A stretch of DNA of 5,710 nucleotides from an uncultured Bacilli bacterium (GTDB lineage Bacteria > Bacillota_I > Bacilli_A > RF39 > UBA660). Within the stretch, counting starts at the first letter, position 1. Each line of letters opens with the position of its first letter. Below are positions 1 through 5,710 of the stretch, piece after piece. The notes beneath the pieces are model-generated. The model did not search any database. It was not told where the DNA came from and saw nothing but the letters and a program-made list of their open reading frames with translations. The DNA is taken from positions 1 through 5,710 of the forward strand of contig CANQFO010000069.1 of NCBI GenBank assembly GCA_947599755.1, in the 5' to 3' direction. Position numbers and translations under genes: made by a program.

Positions 1-57
1 ATTAAAATGCCTATTGATTTAAACGGTGCATATGCCGAATACATTAATCAGTCATAA
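1..57 (+). CDS. Possible C-terminal tail of an unidentified convergent gene
   Basis: A plus-strand frame is open from the window edge and ends at TAA (55-57), reading IKMPIDLNGAYAEYINQS. Many of its codons have the RNY pattern (ATT, GAT, AAC, GGT, GCC, AAT), and the peptide looks more protein-like than a random frame. I cannot assign it to a family. If real, it would be the last residues of a gene entering from the left, convergent with the DHHW-like gene and overlapping its stop by about 10 nt. The same bases also read openly on the minus strand, in frame beyond the TGA of the neighbour, so this is one of two competing interpretations. Eighteen codons are too few to decide, hence the low confidence. 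Confidence 0.25.
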   Translation: MKMPIDLNGAYAEYINQS

Positions 58-593
58 TGTTTAACACAACTTTTTATAAAAGAAGGGATATCTAGAGAAA
101 AAGAATTTTTTTGAAAATCATATACACATGAAGTGGTAACAAAATAATAATAAGTATCCATTTTTTGATTTAAGTGATGATAATACTTCATGTTATTGTG
201 AATTCTTTTTTTGATCTCTTCTGATTCCTTTACTGGCTTAAATACCATATAATCTCCACAATTATAATTATATTTATCATCAGCTAAACGATAATAGTTG
301 TTTGAACAAATTTTCTTTTTTATTGCTAAAATAGAATTCCATTGAAACTTTTTACTATTTTCTTTAATCCATTCACTTCCAACAAATTGATCTATCATCG
401 CATTTTCTAAATTGGTTTGATATGATCCATCTAAAAATGAAGAATAAGTAAAATGAGAAAATTTGGTTAAATTTCTATTCTCAACAAGAGAAATATCCTT
501 TTCTTTTCTAAGTATCGTATATAATCCAGAAAGAAAAATCAATCCTACTAGTAGGATAAAAAAAATATTTATATTTTTTTTCGTGGAATTCAT
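48..593 (-). CDS. Membrane-anchored DHHW-family-like protein, apparently truncated
   Basis: This is a 181-residue protein with a short basic N-terminus and one hydrophobic helix (about residues 10-27), so it is probably anchored with the rest outside the cell. The following segment has ENRNL (38-42) and then SFLDGSYQTNLENAMIDQF (52-70). This layout is typical of the N-terminal part of DHHW proteins, which are SGNH/AlgX-like and thought to act on the cell surface; no substrate can be named. Members are usually about 350-400 residues with a DHHW motif roughly mid-protein. This frame stops at TGA (48-50) before any such motif, so it is about half length. The ATG at 593 has AGGTGA four bases upstream and a promoter at 625-653, so the start is well supported. 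It is separated from aspS by a terminator and is not part of that operon. It may be a pseudogene, a gene cut by rearrangement, or a short paralogue. The family call rests on recognition of the N-terminal pattern. Confidence 0.6.
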   Translation of the reverse strand: MNSTKKNINIFFILLVGLIFLSGLYTILRKEKDISLVENRNLTKFSHFTYSSFLDGSYQTNLENAMIDQFVGSEWIKENSKKFQWNSILAIKKKICSNNYYRLADDKYNYNCGDYMVFKPVKESEEIKKRIHNNMKYYHHLNQKMDTYYYFVTTSCVYDFQKNSFSLDIPSFIKSCVKHYD

Positions 594-597
594 TGAA

Positions 598-603
598 TCA
601 CCT
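598..603 (-). promoter_or_regulatory. Ribosome binding site of the DHHW-like gene
   Basis: The minus strand reads AGGTGA, then TTCA, then the ATG at 593. The spacing is slightly short but acceptable. It supports the annotated start and indicates that translation initiation is intact even though the product appears truncated. Confidence 0.65.
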
Positions 604-624
604 ATTTCGCTATCTTTTTATTTC

Positions 625-653
625 ATTATACCTTGCCTGATTTACTTTCGCAA
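625..653 (-). promoter_or_regulatory. Sigma-A/sigma-70 type promoter for the DHHW-like gene
   Basis: On the minus strand a perfect -10 box TATAAT (625-630) is preceded by TTGCGA (648-653), four of six matches to the -35 consensus, with a spacer of exactly 17 bp. Transcription would start near 617-619, giving a leader of about 25 nt. The promoter lies directly after the aspS terminator, so the DHHW-like gene is an independent unit. A dyad (CTTGC at 632-636, GCAAG at 650-654) spans the spacer and the edge of the -35 box. It could be an operator but is too short to claim. Confidence 0.8.
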
Positions 654-668
654 GTTGAGTTTTCTAGC

Positions 669-700
669 AAAAAAAAAGAAAAGCCTATCTTTAGTGCTTT
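669..700 (-). terminator. Rho-independent terminator of the gatCAB-aspS operon
   Basis: Reading the minus strand, AAAGC (696-700) pairs with GCTTT (680-684). Inside, after a bulged A, CTA (692-694) pairs with TAG (685-687), closing an AAGA tetraloop. Downstream come TC and an uninterrupted run of nine T (669-677). The hairpin begins within the aspS stop codon (TAA at 699-701), so the operon ends immediately after its last gene. The stem is short and AT-rich, but the long T-tract makes it a convincing intrinsic terminator. Confidence 0.8.
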
Positions 701-2438
701 ATCTAATTTTAATATGTACCTCTCTTAATTGTTGTTCACTTACTTCTGTTGGACATCCCATAAGAGCATCACTTCCTCCAGCAGTCATAGGAAAAGCAAT
801 AGTTTCTCTAATGGATTCTTCTTCTAATAATAACATGAGTAATCGATCAATTCCTAATGCCATTCCCGCATGAGGAGGAGCACCATATTGAAAAGCTTCA
901 TATAAAGCTTGAAATCTTGTCTTTAATTCTTCTTCATCGTATCCAGCAATTTCAAAGGCTTTTTTCATAATTTCTAAATCATGATTTCTTACTGCTCCAC
1001 TAGCCATTTCTATTCCATTACAGACAAAATCATATTGATAAGCGATAATCTCTTCTTCTTTTTTATGCAATAAGCTATCCATTCCTCCTTGAGGCATACT
1101 AAAAGGATTATGAGTAAAGACATATCGATCTTCTTCTTCACTCCATTCATACATAGGAAAGTCTTTTACGATACAAAATTTTAATTCATCTGGATGAATC
1201 AAATCTAATTTTTTTCCTAATTCATCTCTAATTAACCCAGCATATTTACTAGCATTTTTTCGATCGGCAATAAAGAAAATCACACTATTTGCTTTTAATT
1301 TTGCTTGTTTAATTAATGCTTTTCTTTCCTCATCCGTTAAAAATTTATCAATTGGTCCTGCAAAAGATAAATCTTCCATTACCTTAAAATATCCTATTCC
1401 TGGCATACCAATTTCATTAGCATATTCTACTAACTCATTGAACCAAGAATTAGAACGATTAGCAATTTCTTCTACTACAATAGCTTTTACTTTTACTCCT
1501 CTAAATGGTCTAAAGGTAGTTTCTTCAAATATTTCTGTTACATCAATAATTTCTAATGGATTTCTTAAATCGGGTTTATCTGTACCAAAACGTTCCATAG
1601 ATTCTTGATAAGTTAAACGAGGAAAAGGAGTAGAAATAATTTTATTGTTTCGAGAAAATTTTTGACATACCTCGGTAAATTTTTTTTCTCCTATTTCTAA
1701 GACATCTTCTTCGGTTACAAAAGCCATTTCTAAATCTAATTGATAAAATTCTCCATATACTCTATCACTTCTAGCATCTTCATCTCGAAAACAAGGAGCA
1801 ACTTGAAAATATCGATCAAATCCACCACACATTAACAATTGTTTAAACTGTTGAGGAGCTTGTGGCAAAGCATAAAATTTTCCATGAAATTTTCTTGATG
1901 GGACAATAAAATCTCTTGCCCCTTCTGGAGAAGAAGCCGTAAGAATTGGAGTTTGAATCTCTAAAAAATTTTCCTTTTTCATGATATCTCTTAAAAAATC
2001 AATCACTTTACTACGAAAAATAATATTGTCTTTGACTTTTTGATTCCTTAAATCTAAATAACGATATTTTAATCTAACCTCCTCAGATATTTCTTTAGAA
2101 GTCATAATTTCAAATGGTAATCCATTCAATGCTTTTCCTAATACTTCTAATTCTTCTACTAACAACTCAATTTTTCCTGTTTGAATTCGATCATTATAAT
2201 CATCCTCTTGCCTTTTTCGAATTACTCCCTTTATCGTTATACTAGATTCTCTCGTAATTTTATCAAAAATATTTTCATTGCTTACGACTTGTAATTCTCC
2301 TGATTGATCTCTGATGTCGACAAAGATTACTCCTCCATGATCTCTTTTATTTTCTACAAAACCAGCAACCCTTACGGTTTTACCGATTTCCTTTTCTGTT
2401 AATTCTCCACAGTAATGGGTTCTATATTGATTGTTCAT
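699..2438 (-). CDS. aspS: Aspartate--tRNA ligase, probably non-discriminating
   Basis: This cytosolic class IIb synthetase charges tRNA-Asp with aspartate. It is 579 residues, near full length for bacterial AspRS. The N-terminal OB-fold anticodon-binding domain spans about residues 1-105. Motif 1 spans about 141-165 with the invariant Pro164. Motif 2 includes FRDED (217-221) and GEFYQ (229-233). The bacterial GAD insertion covers about 288-420, and motif 3 is GMALGIDRLLMLL (525-537) with Arg532. In the anticodon domain it reads RDHGG (32-36). E. coli and B. subtilis, whose AspRS enzymes discriminate, have Leu there; the relaxed Pseudomonas aeruginosa enzyme has His. With gatCAB directly upstream, I infer that it also makes Asp-tRNA-Asn for amidation. 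The second known position (Gly in P. aeruginosa, Lys in E. coli) appears to be Asp78 here, so the evidence is mixed. The start overlaps gatB by 17 nt and has AAGGAG eight bases upstream. Confidence 0.97.
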   Translation of the reverse strand: MNNQYRTHYCGELTEKEIGKTVRVAGFVENKRDHGGVIFVDIRDQSGELQVVSNENIFDKITRESSITIKGVIRKRQEDDYNDRIQTGKIELLVEELEVLGKALNGLPFEIMTSKEISEEVRLKYRYLDLRNQKVKDNIIFRSKVIDFLRDIMKKENFLEIQTPILTASSPEGARDFIVPSRKFHGKFYALPQAPQQFKQLLMCGGFDRYFQVAPCFRDEDARSDRVYGEFYQLDLEMAFVTEEDVLEIGEKKFTEVCQKFSRNNKIISTPFPRLTYQESMERFGTDKPDLRNPLEIIDVTEIFEETTFRPFRGVKVKAIVVEEIANRSNSWFNELVEYANEIGMPGIGYFKVMEDLSFAGPIDKFLTDEERKALIKQAKLKANSVIFFIADRKNASKYAGLIRDELGKKLDLIHPDELKFCIVKDFPMYEWSEEEDRYVFTHNPFSMPQGGMDSLLHKKEEEIIAYQYDFVCNGIEMASGAVRNHDLEIMKKAFEIAGYDEEELKTRFQALYEAFQYGAPPHAGMALGIDRLLMLLLEEESIRETIAFPMTAGGSDALMGCPTEVSEQQLREVHIKIR

Positions 2439-3867
2439 TTTGTTTTCTCCTTTCTAATTCTTGTTGAATTAATTCCAATGACTTATTTGGATTTGCTTGT
2501 CGATTGGATTGTTTCATTGTTTGACCAATAAAGAAATTAATTACATGAAAATTATCTTCTTCTATATATTGTCTTACTTGTTCTGGATTTTCTTCCATAA
2601 TTTTTTTAATCAAAACAATTAATTCTTTTTCATCATTAATCTGATGAAGATTTTCTTTTTTGATCAGTTCTATTGGATCAATTTTTTTCTCTATAGATTG
2701 ATATAAAATCTTTTTTCCATGATCAAGAGAAATTTGTCCTTTTTCTACTAATTGAATCACTTTACTTAACATCTCTTCAGTAATCCATAATTCCTCTAAA
2801 GAAATCTCTAACTTATTCAACGTAGATAAAATAAAGGTTGTCATAAAATGGATTACTAATTCTGTATCATGACAATTTTTTTGAACTTGTTCAAAATAAT
2901 CAGCAATTTTTTTATTTTTTACTAATACTTTGGCATCTTCTTCTTTCATCTTGTACTTTTCTATATATTGAATATACCTATCCATTTTCAATTTTGGAAT
3001 CATTTTTTTTAATTCATTTAGATATTCATTAGTAATTTTTGTACTAGGAATATTTGGTTCAATAAAATACTTATAATCTATAGCATCTACTTTTTCCCTC
3101 ATCGCATAAGTTTTTCCATCTTCCGCAATTCTTCTAGTTTCTTGAAGAATTTTTTCTCCATTTTCTAATTGATTGATTTGTCTTTTTATTTCATAATCAA
3201 TAGCCTGTTTTACGCGATGAAAAGCATTAATATTTTTCATTTCTACTTTTGTTCCTAATTCAGTACTTTCTTCTTTTTTTACGGAAATATTGACATCACA
3301 TCTCATTTGACCATAATTACTTTTTGCCTCACTTACTCCTAAATATAAAAAGATATCTTTTAAATCTTCTAAAAATGTAATGGCTTCTTCTGATGTTTCT
3401 AAACATGGCTCTGTGACAATTTCAATTAAGGGTACTCCACTTCGATTATAATCAATTAATGTATAATTCTTATCATGTTCTAAAGAAGCGGTATCTTCTT
3501 CTAAATGCAATTGATGAATCCCTACTCTTTTCCATTTTCCTTGTACCAATATATCTAAATAACCATTTTTCCCCATTGGTTTGGTTACTTGAGTAATTTG
3601 ATATCCTTTAGGTAAGTCTGGATAAAAATAATTTTTTCGATCAAAAATAATTTCATTAGGATTTTCACAATGAAGAGCGATCGCGGTTAATAGGGCTTTT
3701 TTACAAGCTTCTTTGTTTACTACTGGTAAAATTCCTGGTAAACCTAAATCAGTTGGAGCAACATGTTGATTAGGAATTTTGGAAAATTGATTAGGTGCAG
3801 AAGAAAAATTTTTAGATTTTGTTTCTAATTCACAATGTACCTCTAAACCAATTACGGCTTTATACAT
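2422..3867 (-). CDS. gatB: Asp-tRNA(Asn)/Glu-tRNA(Gln) amidotransferase subunit B
   Basis: GatB binds the mischarged tRNA, phosphorylates the side-chain carboxylate of Asp or Glu with ATP, and replaces the phosphate with ammonia from GatA. At 481 residues it is of normal length. Recognisable segments are IGLEVH (6-11), DRKNYFYPDLPKGYQITQ (76-93), HLEED (121-125), DYNRSGVPLIEIVTEP (139-154) and DYKYFIEPNIP (264-274). A helical linker follows, then the C-terminal YqeY-like tRNA-contacting domain (about 330-478), which ends with GQTMKQSNRQANP (448-460). HLEEDTAS replaces the more common HLEEDAGK, and EPN replaces EPD, probably lineage variation. The ATG lies 8 nt inside the end of gatA, with AGGTGA five bases upstream; its TAG stop lies inside aspS. 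Both junctions suggest coupled translation. Confidence 0.97.
   Translation of the reverse strand: MYKAVIGLEVHCELETKSKNFSSAPNQFSKIPNQHVAPTDLGLPGILPVVNKEACKKALLTAIALHCENPNEIIFDRKNYFYPDLPKGYQITQVTKPMGKNGYLDILVQGKWKRVGIHQLHLEEDTASLEHDKNYTLIDYNRSGVPLIEIVTEPCLETSEEAITFLEDLKDIFLYLGVSEAKSNYGQMRCDVNISVKKEESTELGTKVEMKNINAFHRVKQAIDYEIKRQINQLENGEKILQETRRIAEDGKTYAMREKVDAIDYKYFIEPNIPSTKITNEYLNELKKMIPKLKMDRYIQYIEKYKMKEEDAKVLVKNKKIADYFEQVQKNCHDTELVIHFMTTFILSTLNKLEISLEELWITEEMLSKVIQLVEKGQISLDHGKKILYQSIEKKIDPIELIKKENLHQINDEKELIVLIKKIMEENPEQVRQYIEEDNFHVINFFIGQTMKQSNRQANPNKSLELIQQELERRKQNEQSI
2447..2452 (-). promoter_or_regulatory. Ribosome binding site of aspS inside gatB
   Basis: The minus strand reads AAGGAG followed by an eight-base A-rich spacer and the ATG at 2438. 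The site lies in the last codons of gatB. It fixes the aspS start and shows that aspS has its own strong initiation signal despite overlapping gatB. Confidence 0.8.
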
Positions 3868-5329
3868 CTAAATCACCTACTTTTGCATAAATATTTTTCA
3901 TCCCGGTTAATTTTTCCACTTGATTGGCAAGATTTAATACCAGTGCATCTTCTTTTACTCTTCCTGTAATATTCAGTCCTATTGGTAAACCATCAATCAT
4001 ACCATAAGGAATAGTAATAGAGGGAAATCCTCCAAAATTACCGATTGCTAAATGATTTTCTAAGATTAAGTATCGATCAGATAATTTTTCACTTGTACTA
4101 TCAAATGTTGGAGCAACTCCACCACTACAAGGAGAAATCATTGCATCATAATCTTGAAATAAATCAGTTATTTTTTCAACAATTAATCTTCTAACTCTAC
4201 AAGCATTTAAAAATAATTTTTCTTGATTTTCTTTTTGAAGAATATAACTTCCTAAAATAAATCTTCTCTTAATTAATTCAGAAAATCCTTCTGTTCTAGT
4301 ATTGATCATGACTTCTTCAATTGTTTTTCCTGTTTTTCTTGAACCAAAAGAAATTCCTGTTAAATTGGCATTATTGGATGTTGCTTCAGCACAACTAATA
4401 CACATATAAGCAGGATAAATTGCTTCTAAAAGAGATTTATCGATAGATACTTCTTCAATCATTACTCCTTGTTTTCTTATTTTATCTAACATTTGATGAA
4501 ATTGATCGAGAGTCTTTTTTAATTCTTGATCAGTTGTTGTATCTTTCATTTCTTCTCCACAAATTTCTTTGAGATAAAATAATTTTTTTCCTGCTATCTC
4601 ATTTTCTATTCCTTCTAATAAATGGATTTTATCACTATTTATGGTTACCATATCCTGTGGATCTTTTCCTTTTAACACTTCTGCTACCATTCCAGCATCT
4701 TTTGTATTTCTAGAAAGGATAGCAACATGATCTAGACTTGAAGCAAAAGCAAATAATCCATATCTAGAAATTAATCCATAAGTCGGCTTATATCCTACAA
4801 TTCCTCCAAAAGCAGCTGGCTTTCTTACTGAGTCTCCTGTATCTGATCCAATCGCAAAAGGAACAATTCCTAAAGCAACACTTGCTGCTGAACCAGCACT
4901 TGAACCACCAATTAATCGATTTTTATCCCAAGGATTTCGAACTACTCCAGTATGCCCTGTAGTTCCATTTCCTCCCATAGCCAATTCATCTAAAACTGTT
5001 TTTCCCACTAGCGTTGCTCCTGCTTGCTTTAATTTCCGATATACCGTAGCATCATAAACGGGTACATAATCTTTTAAAATATTTGAGGACGCAGTAGTTA
5101 AAATTTTACTAGTAGAAAAATTATCTTTTAAGGCATAAGGTATTCCACTTAATGGTCCAGAACTATCTTTTATTTTGACTTGATCCAAAATAGTCACAAA
5201 ACAATTATAATCTTTTTGAAAATGATGAGCCAAAAAATTTGCTTGTTGAAATAATTCTTCTTTTGTCGTTTCTTTTTTTTCTAATTGTTCAGTTAATTCT
5301 TCAATACTTTTTCCTCTATACATCTTCAT
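3860..5329 (-). CDS. gatA: Asp-tRNA(Asn)/Glu-tRNA(Gln) amidotransferase subunit A
   Basis: GatA is the amidase-signature subunit that hydrolyses Gln (or Asn) and channels ammonia to GatB. At 489 residues it is full length. The Ser-cisSer-Lys triad can be assigned as Lys68 (ALKDN), Ser143 (GGSS, 141-144) and Ser167 (SDTGDSVRKPA, 162-172). The spacings of 75 and 24 residues equal those of the S. aureus triad as I recall them. GGFPSITIPYG (433-443) and GLPIGLNITG (447-456) form the usual C-terminal segments. Deviations are TGDS for TGGS next to the nucleophile, SSAGS for SSGGS, and VLDELAMG for NMDEFAMG. I recall similar forms in Mollicutes relatives, and the triad is intact. The start is ambiguous: ATG at 5329 (14 nt overlap with gatC) and ATG at 5323 (8 nt overlap) share one weak site, AAGGGTGGTGG. 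The end overlaps gatB by 8 nt. Confidence 0.97.
   Translation of the reverse strand: MKMYRGKSIEELTEQLEKKETTKEELFQQANFLAHHFQKDYNCFVTILDQVKIKDSSGPLSGIPYALKDNFSTSKILTTASSNILKDYVPVYDATVYRKLKQAGATLVGKTVLDELAMGGNGTTGHTGVVRNPWDKNRLIGGSSAGSAASVALGIVPFAIGSDTGDSVRKPAAFGGIVGYKPTYGLISRYGLFAFASSLDHVAILSRNTKDAGMVAEVLKGKDPQDMVTINSDKIHLLEGIENEIAGKKLFYLKEICGEEMKDTTTDQELKKTLDQFHQMLDKIRKQGVMIEEVSIDKSLLEAIYPAYMCISCAEATSNNANLTGISFGSRKTGKTIEEVMINTRTEGFSELIKRRFILGSYILQKENQEKLFLNACRVRRLIVEKITDLFQDYDAMISPCSGGVAPTFDSTSEKLSDRYLILENHLAIGNFGGFPSITIPYGMIDGLPIGLNITGRVKEDALVLNLANQVEKLTGMKNIYAKVGDLDV
3873..3878 (-). promoter_or_regulatory. Ribosome binding site of gatB inside gatA
   Basis: The minus strand reads AGGTGA, then five bases, then the gatB ATG at 3867. 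It lies in the final gatA codons, supporting this gatB start and an 8-nt gene overlap with coupled reinitiation. Confidence 0.7.
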
Positions 5330-5615
5330 CCACCACCCTTGGTATTTTCACTTGATCTTGCACTTGATATTTTGTATTTTCTAAAACTTCTCCTACAGTA
5401 AGATAATCTCCTATTTCATCATCTCTTAAAGTTGCATCTTCATTTAGATAGGGAAAAGTCATCGGATTTATTTTTTCAATATCCTTAATTTTTCCAATCA
5501 AATCCATCTGCTTAAGAATAATTTCAAATTCTTCTTGCAAAGTAGTATATTCATCATCATCCATATCAAACATTAATTTTTTGGCATATTCTTTTAATTG
5601 TTCTTTTTCAATCAT
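5316..5615 (-). CDS. gatC: Asp-tRNA(Asn)/Glu-tRNA(Gln) amidotransferase subunit C
   Basis: GatC is the small non-catalytic subunit that wraps around GatA and stabilises its contact with GatB. It is 99 residues, within the usual 90-105. An N-terminal helical part (about residues 1-42) carries the pattern LKEYAKKLMFDMDDDE. The central LRDDE (63-67) and the C-terminal DQVKIPRVV (87-95) match the family's lR-DE and f-VP-v elements. It is the first gene after the T-box leader. The ATG at 5615 follows a near-perfect AAGGAGG (5623-5629) by seven bases. An out-of-frame ATG in that spacer would give only a four-codon peptide. The TAG stop lies inside gatA. Confidence 0.95.
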   Translation of the reverse strand: MIEKEQLKEYAKKLMFDMDDDEYTTLQEEFEIILKQMDLIGKIKDIEKINPMTFPYLNEDATLRDDEIGDYLTVGEVLENTKYQVQDQVKIPRVVDEDV

Positions 5616-5622
5616 CTTTCAT

Positions 5623-5629
5623 CCTCCTT
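5623..5629 (-). promoter_or_regulatory. Strong ribosome binding site of gatC
   Basis: AAGGAGG on the minus strand sits seven bases before the gatC ATG and 12 nt after the terminator T-tract. It is the strongest Shine-Dalgarno sequence in the window and is exposed only in transcripts that read through the T-box terminator. Confidence 0.85.
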
Positions 5630-5641
5630 ATTTTTTCACAT

Positions 5642-5684
5642 AAAAAGCACTAGTCTCATCCACAAGGGACGAAAACTAGTGCTT
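5642..5684 (-). terminator. T-box leader terminator hairpin
   Basis: On the minus strand AAGCACTAGT (5675-5684) pairs perfectly with ACTAGTGCTT (5645-5654). After a single bulged T, TTCGTCC pairs with GGATGAG through seven pairs, two of them wobble, leaving a CTTGT loop. Five T (5642-5646) follow, shared in part with the stem. This 17-bp hairpin is the default off state: when the matching tRNA is charged, transcription should stop about 27 nt before gatC. The inner strand CGTCCCTTG (5663-5671) is also the 3' strand of the competing antiterminator. Confidence 0.92.
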
Positions 5685-5710
5685 CCGCGGTACCGGCTTG
5701 CAAGTAGGTA
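5642..5710 (-). promoter_or_regulatory. 3' part of a T-box riboswitch controlling gatCAB-aspS
   Basis: The minus strand carries GGTACCGCG (5686-5694), the hallmark of T-box antiterminators, followed by a terminator hairpin directly before gatC. In the antiterminator, GCG (5686-5688) pairs with CGT (5669-5671) as helix A2, and CAAG (5697-5700) can pair with CTTG (5663-5666) as part of helix A1. Binding of the CCA end of an uncharged tRNA to the bulge would stabilise this form and block the terminator. The core is atypical: the bulge reads CGGUACC rather than UGGNACC. Stem I, the specifier loop and the promoter lie beyond the right edge, so the sensed tRNA cannot be read. From the genes, tRNA-Asn, tRNA-Asp or tRNA-Glu/Gln are the candidates; this is inference. 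Confidence 0.88.

Noticed and set aside
48..50. TGA read as Trp (genetic code 4) or as selenocysteine in the DHHW-like gene
   Set aside because: All Trp codons I checked in the DHHW-like gene, gatA, gatB and aspS are TGG, unlike an AT-rich code-4 genome where TGA would dominate. No selenocysteine insertion structure is apparent just downstream within the bases available.
182..197. Possible catalytic DHHW motif matched by the terminal KHYD of the truncated protein
   Set aside because: Reading across the TGA as Trp gives HYDW followed by LMYSAY, which superficially aligns with DHHW-NxYGAY. The Asp and His are not in the right positions, and the true motif could equally lie beyond the window edge.
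463..873. Plus-strand open frame of 136 codons
   Set aside because: It runs antisense across the DHHW-like gene start, the promoter, the aspS terminator and the aspS C-terminus. Those minus-strand features are well supported, I see no ribosome binding site for it, and its sequence resembles no protein I know.
5685..5704. Palindromes CTTGCAAG and CCGCGGTACCGG as protein-binding operators
   Set aside because: They fall inside the T-box antiterminator and are explained by its GGTACCGCG core and the A1 helix strand.
1..5710. CRISPR arrays, insertion sequences, tRNA genes, or a new defence or mobile system
   Set aside because: I saw no spaced repeats, terminal inverted repeats, transposase-like frames or tRNA-like cloverleaf. 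Apart from the left-edge ambiguity, the window is filled by the operon, its control elements and one short gene.

Overview
This AT-rich window (about 30% G+C by eye) looks like chromosome from a low-GC Gram-positive bacterium using the standard genetic code. The Shine-Dalgarno sites are strong, the leader is of T-box type, and every Trp codon I checked in the long ORFs is TGG. The GatA and GatB variants (SDTGDSVRKPA, HLEEDTASLEH) resemble those I associate with the Erysipelotrichia/RF39/Mollicutes side of Bacilli. That placement is an inference, not a phylogenetic result.

Layout, read along the minus strand from the right edge: the 3' end of a T-box riboswitch with its terminator (5642-5710), then gatC (5316-5615), gatA (3860-5329), gatB (2422-3867) and aspS (699-2438). 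The four genes overlap end to end by 14, 8 and 17 nt and are therefore very probably one translationally coupled operon. A hairpin plus T-tract terminator (669-700) closes it. A separate gene follows on the same strand with its own near-consensus promoter (625-653). It encodes a membrane-anchored protein resembling the N-terminal half of DHHW-family proteins (48-593), and it appears truncated. The left 57 nt may hold the C-terminal tail of an unidentified convergent plus-strand gene.

The operon is a complete two-step route for indirect aminoacylation. AspRS charges tRNA-Asp and, if non-discriminating, also mischarges tRNA-Asn with Asp. GatA releases ammonia from Gln or Asn, GatB phosphorylates the tRNA-bound Asp or Glu and amidates it, and GatC holds GatA and GatB together. 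AspRS carries His at the DHGG position linked to relaxed tRNA-Asn recognition, which fits. The T-box would tie expression to an uncharged tRNA, but the specifier loop lies outside the window.

Most of the window is ordinary housekeeping sequence, and I see no new defence, mobile or biosynthetic system. The points worth a second look are the atypical T-box core (CGGUACC in place of UGGNACC, with an impaired A1 helix), the premature end of the DHHW-like gene and what replaces it at 1-57, and the gatCAB-aspS linkage under a T-box.
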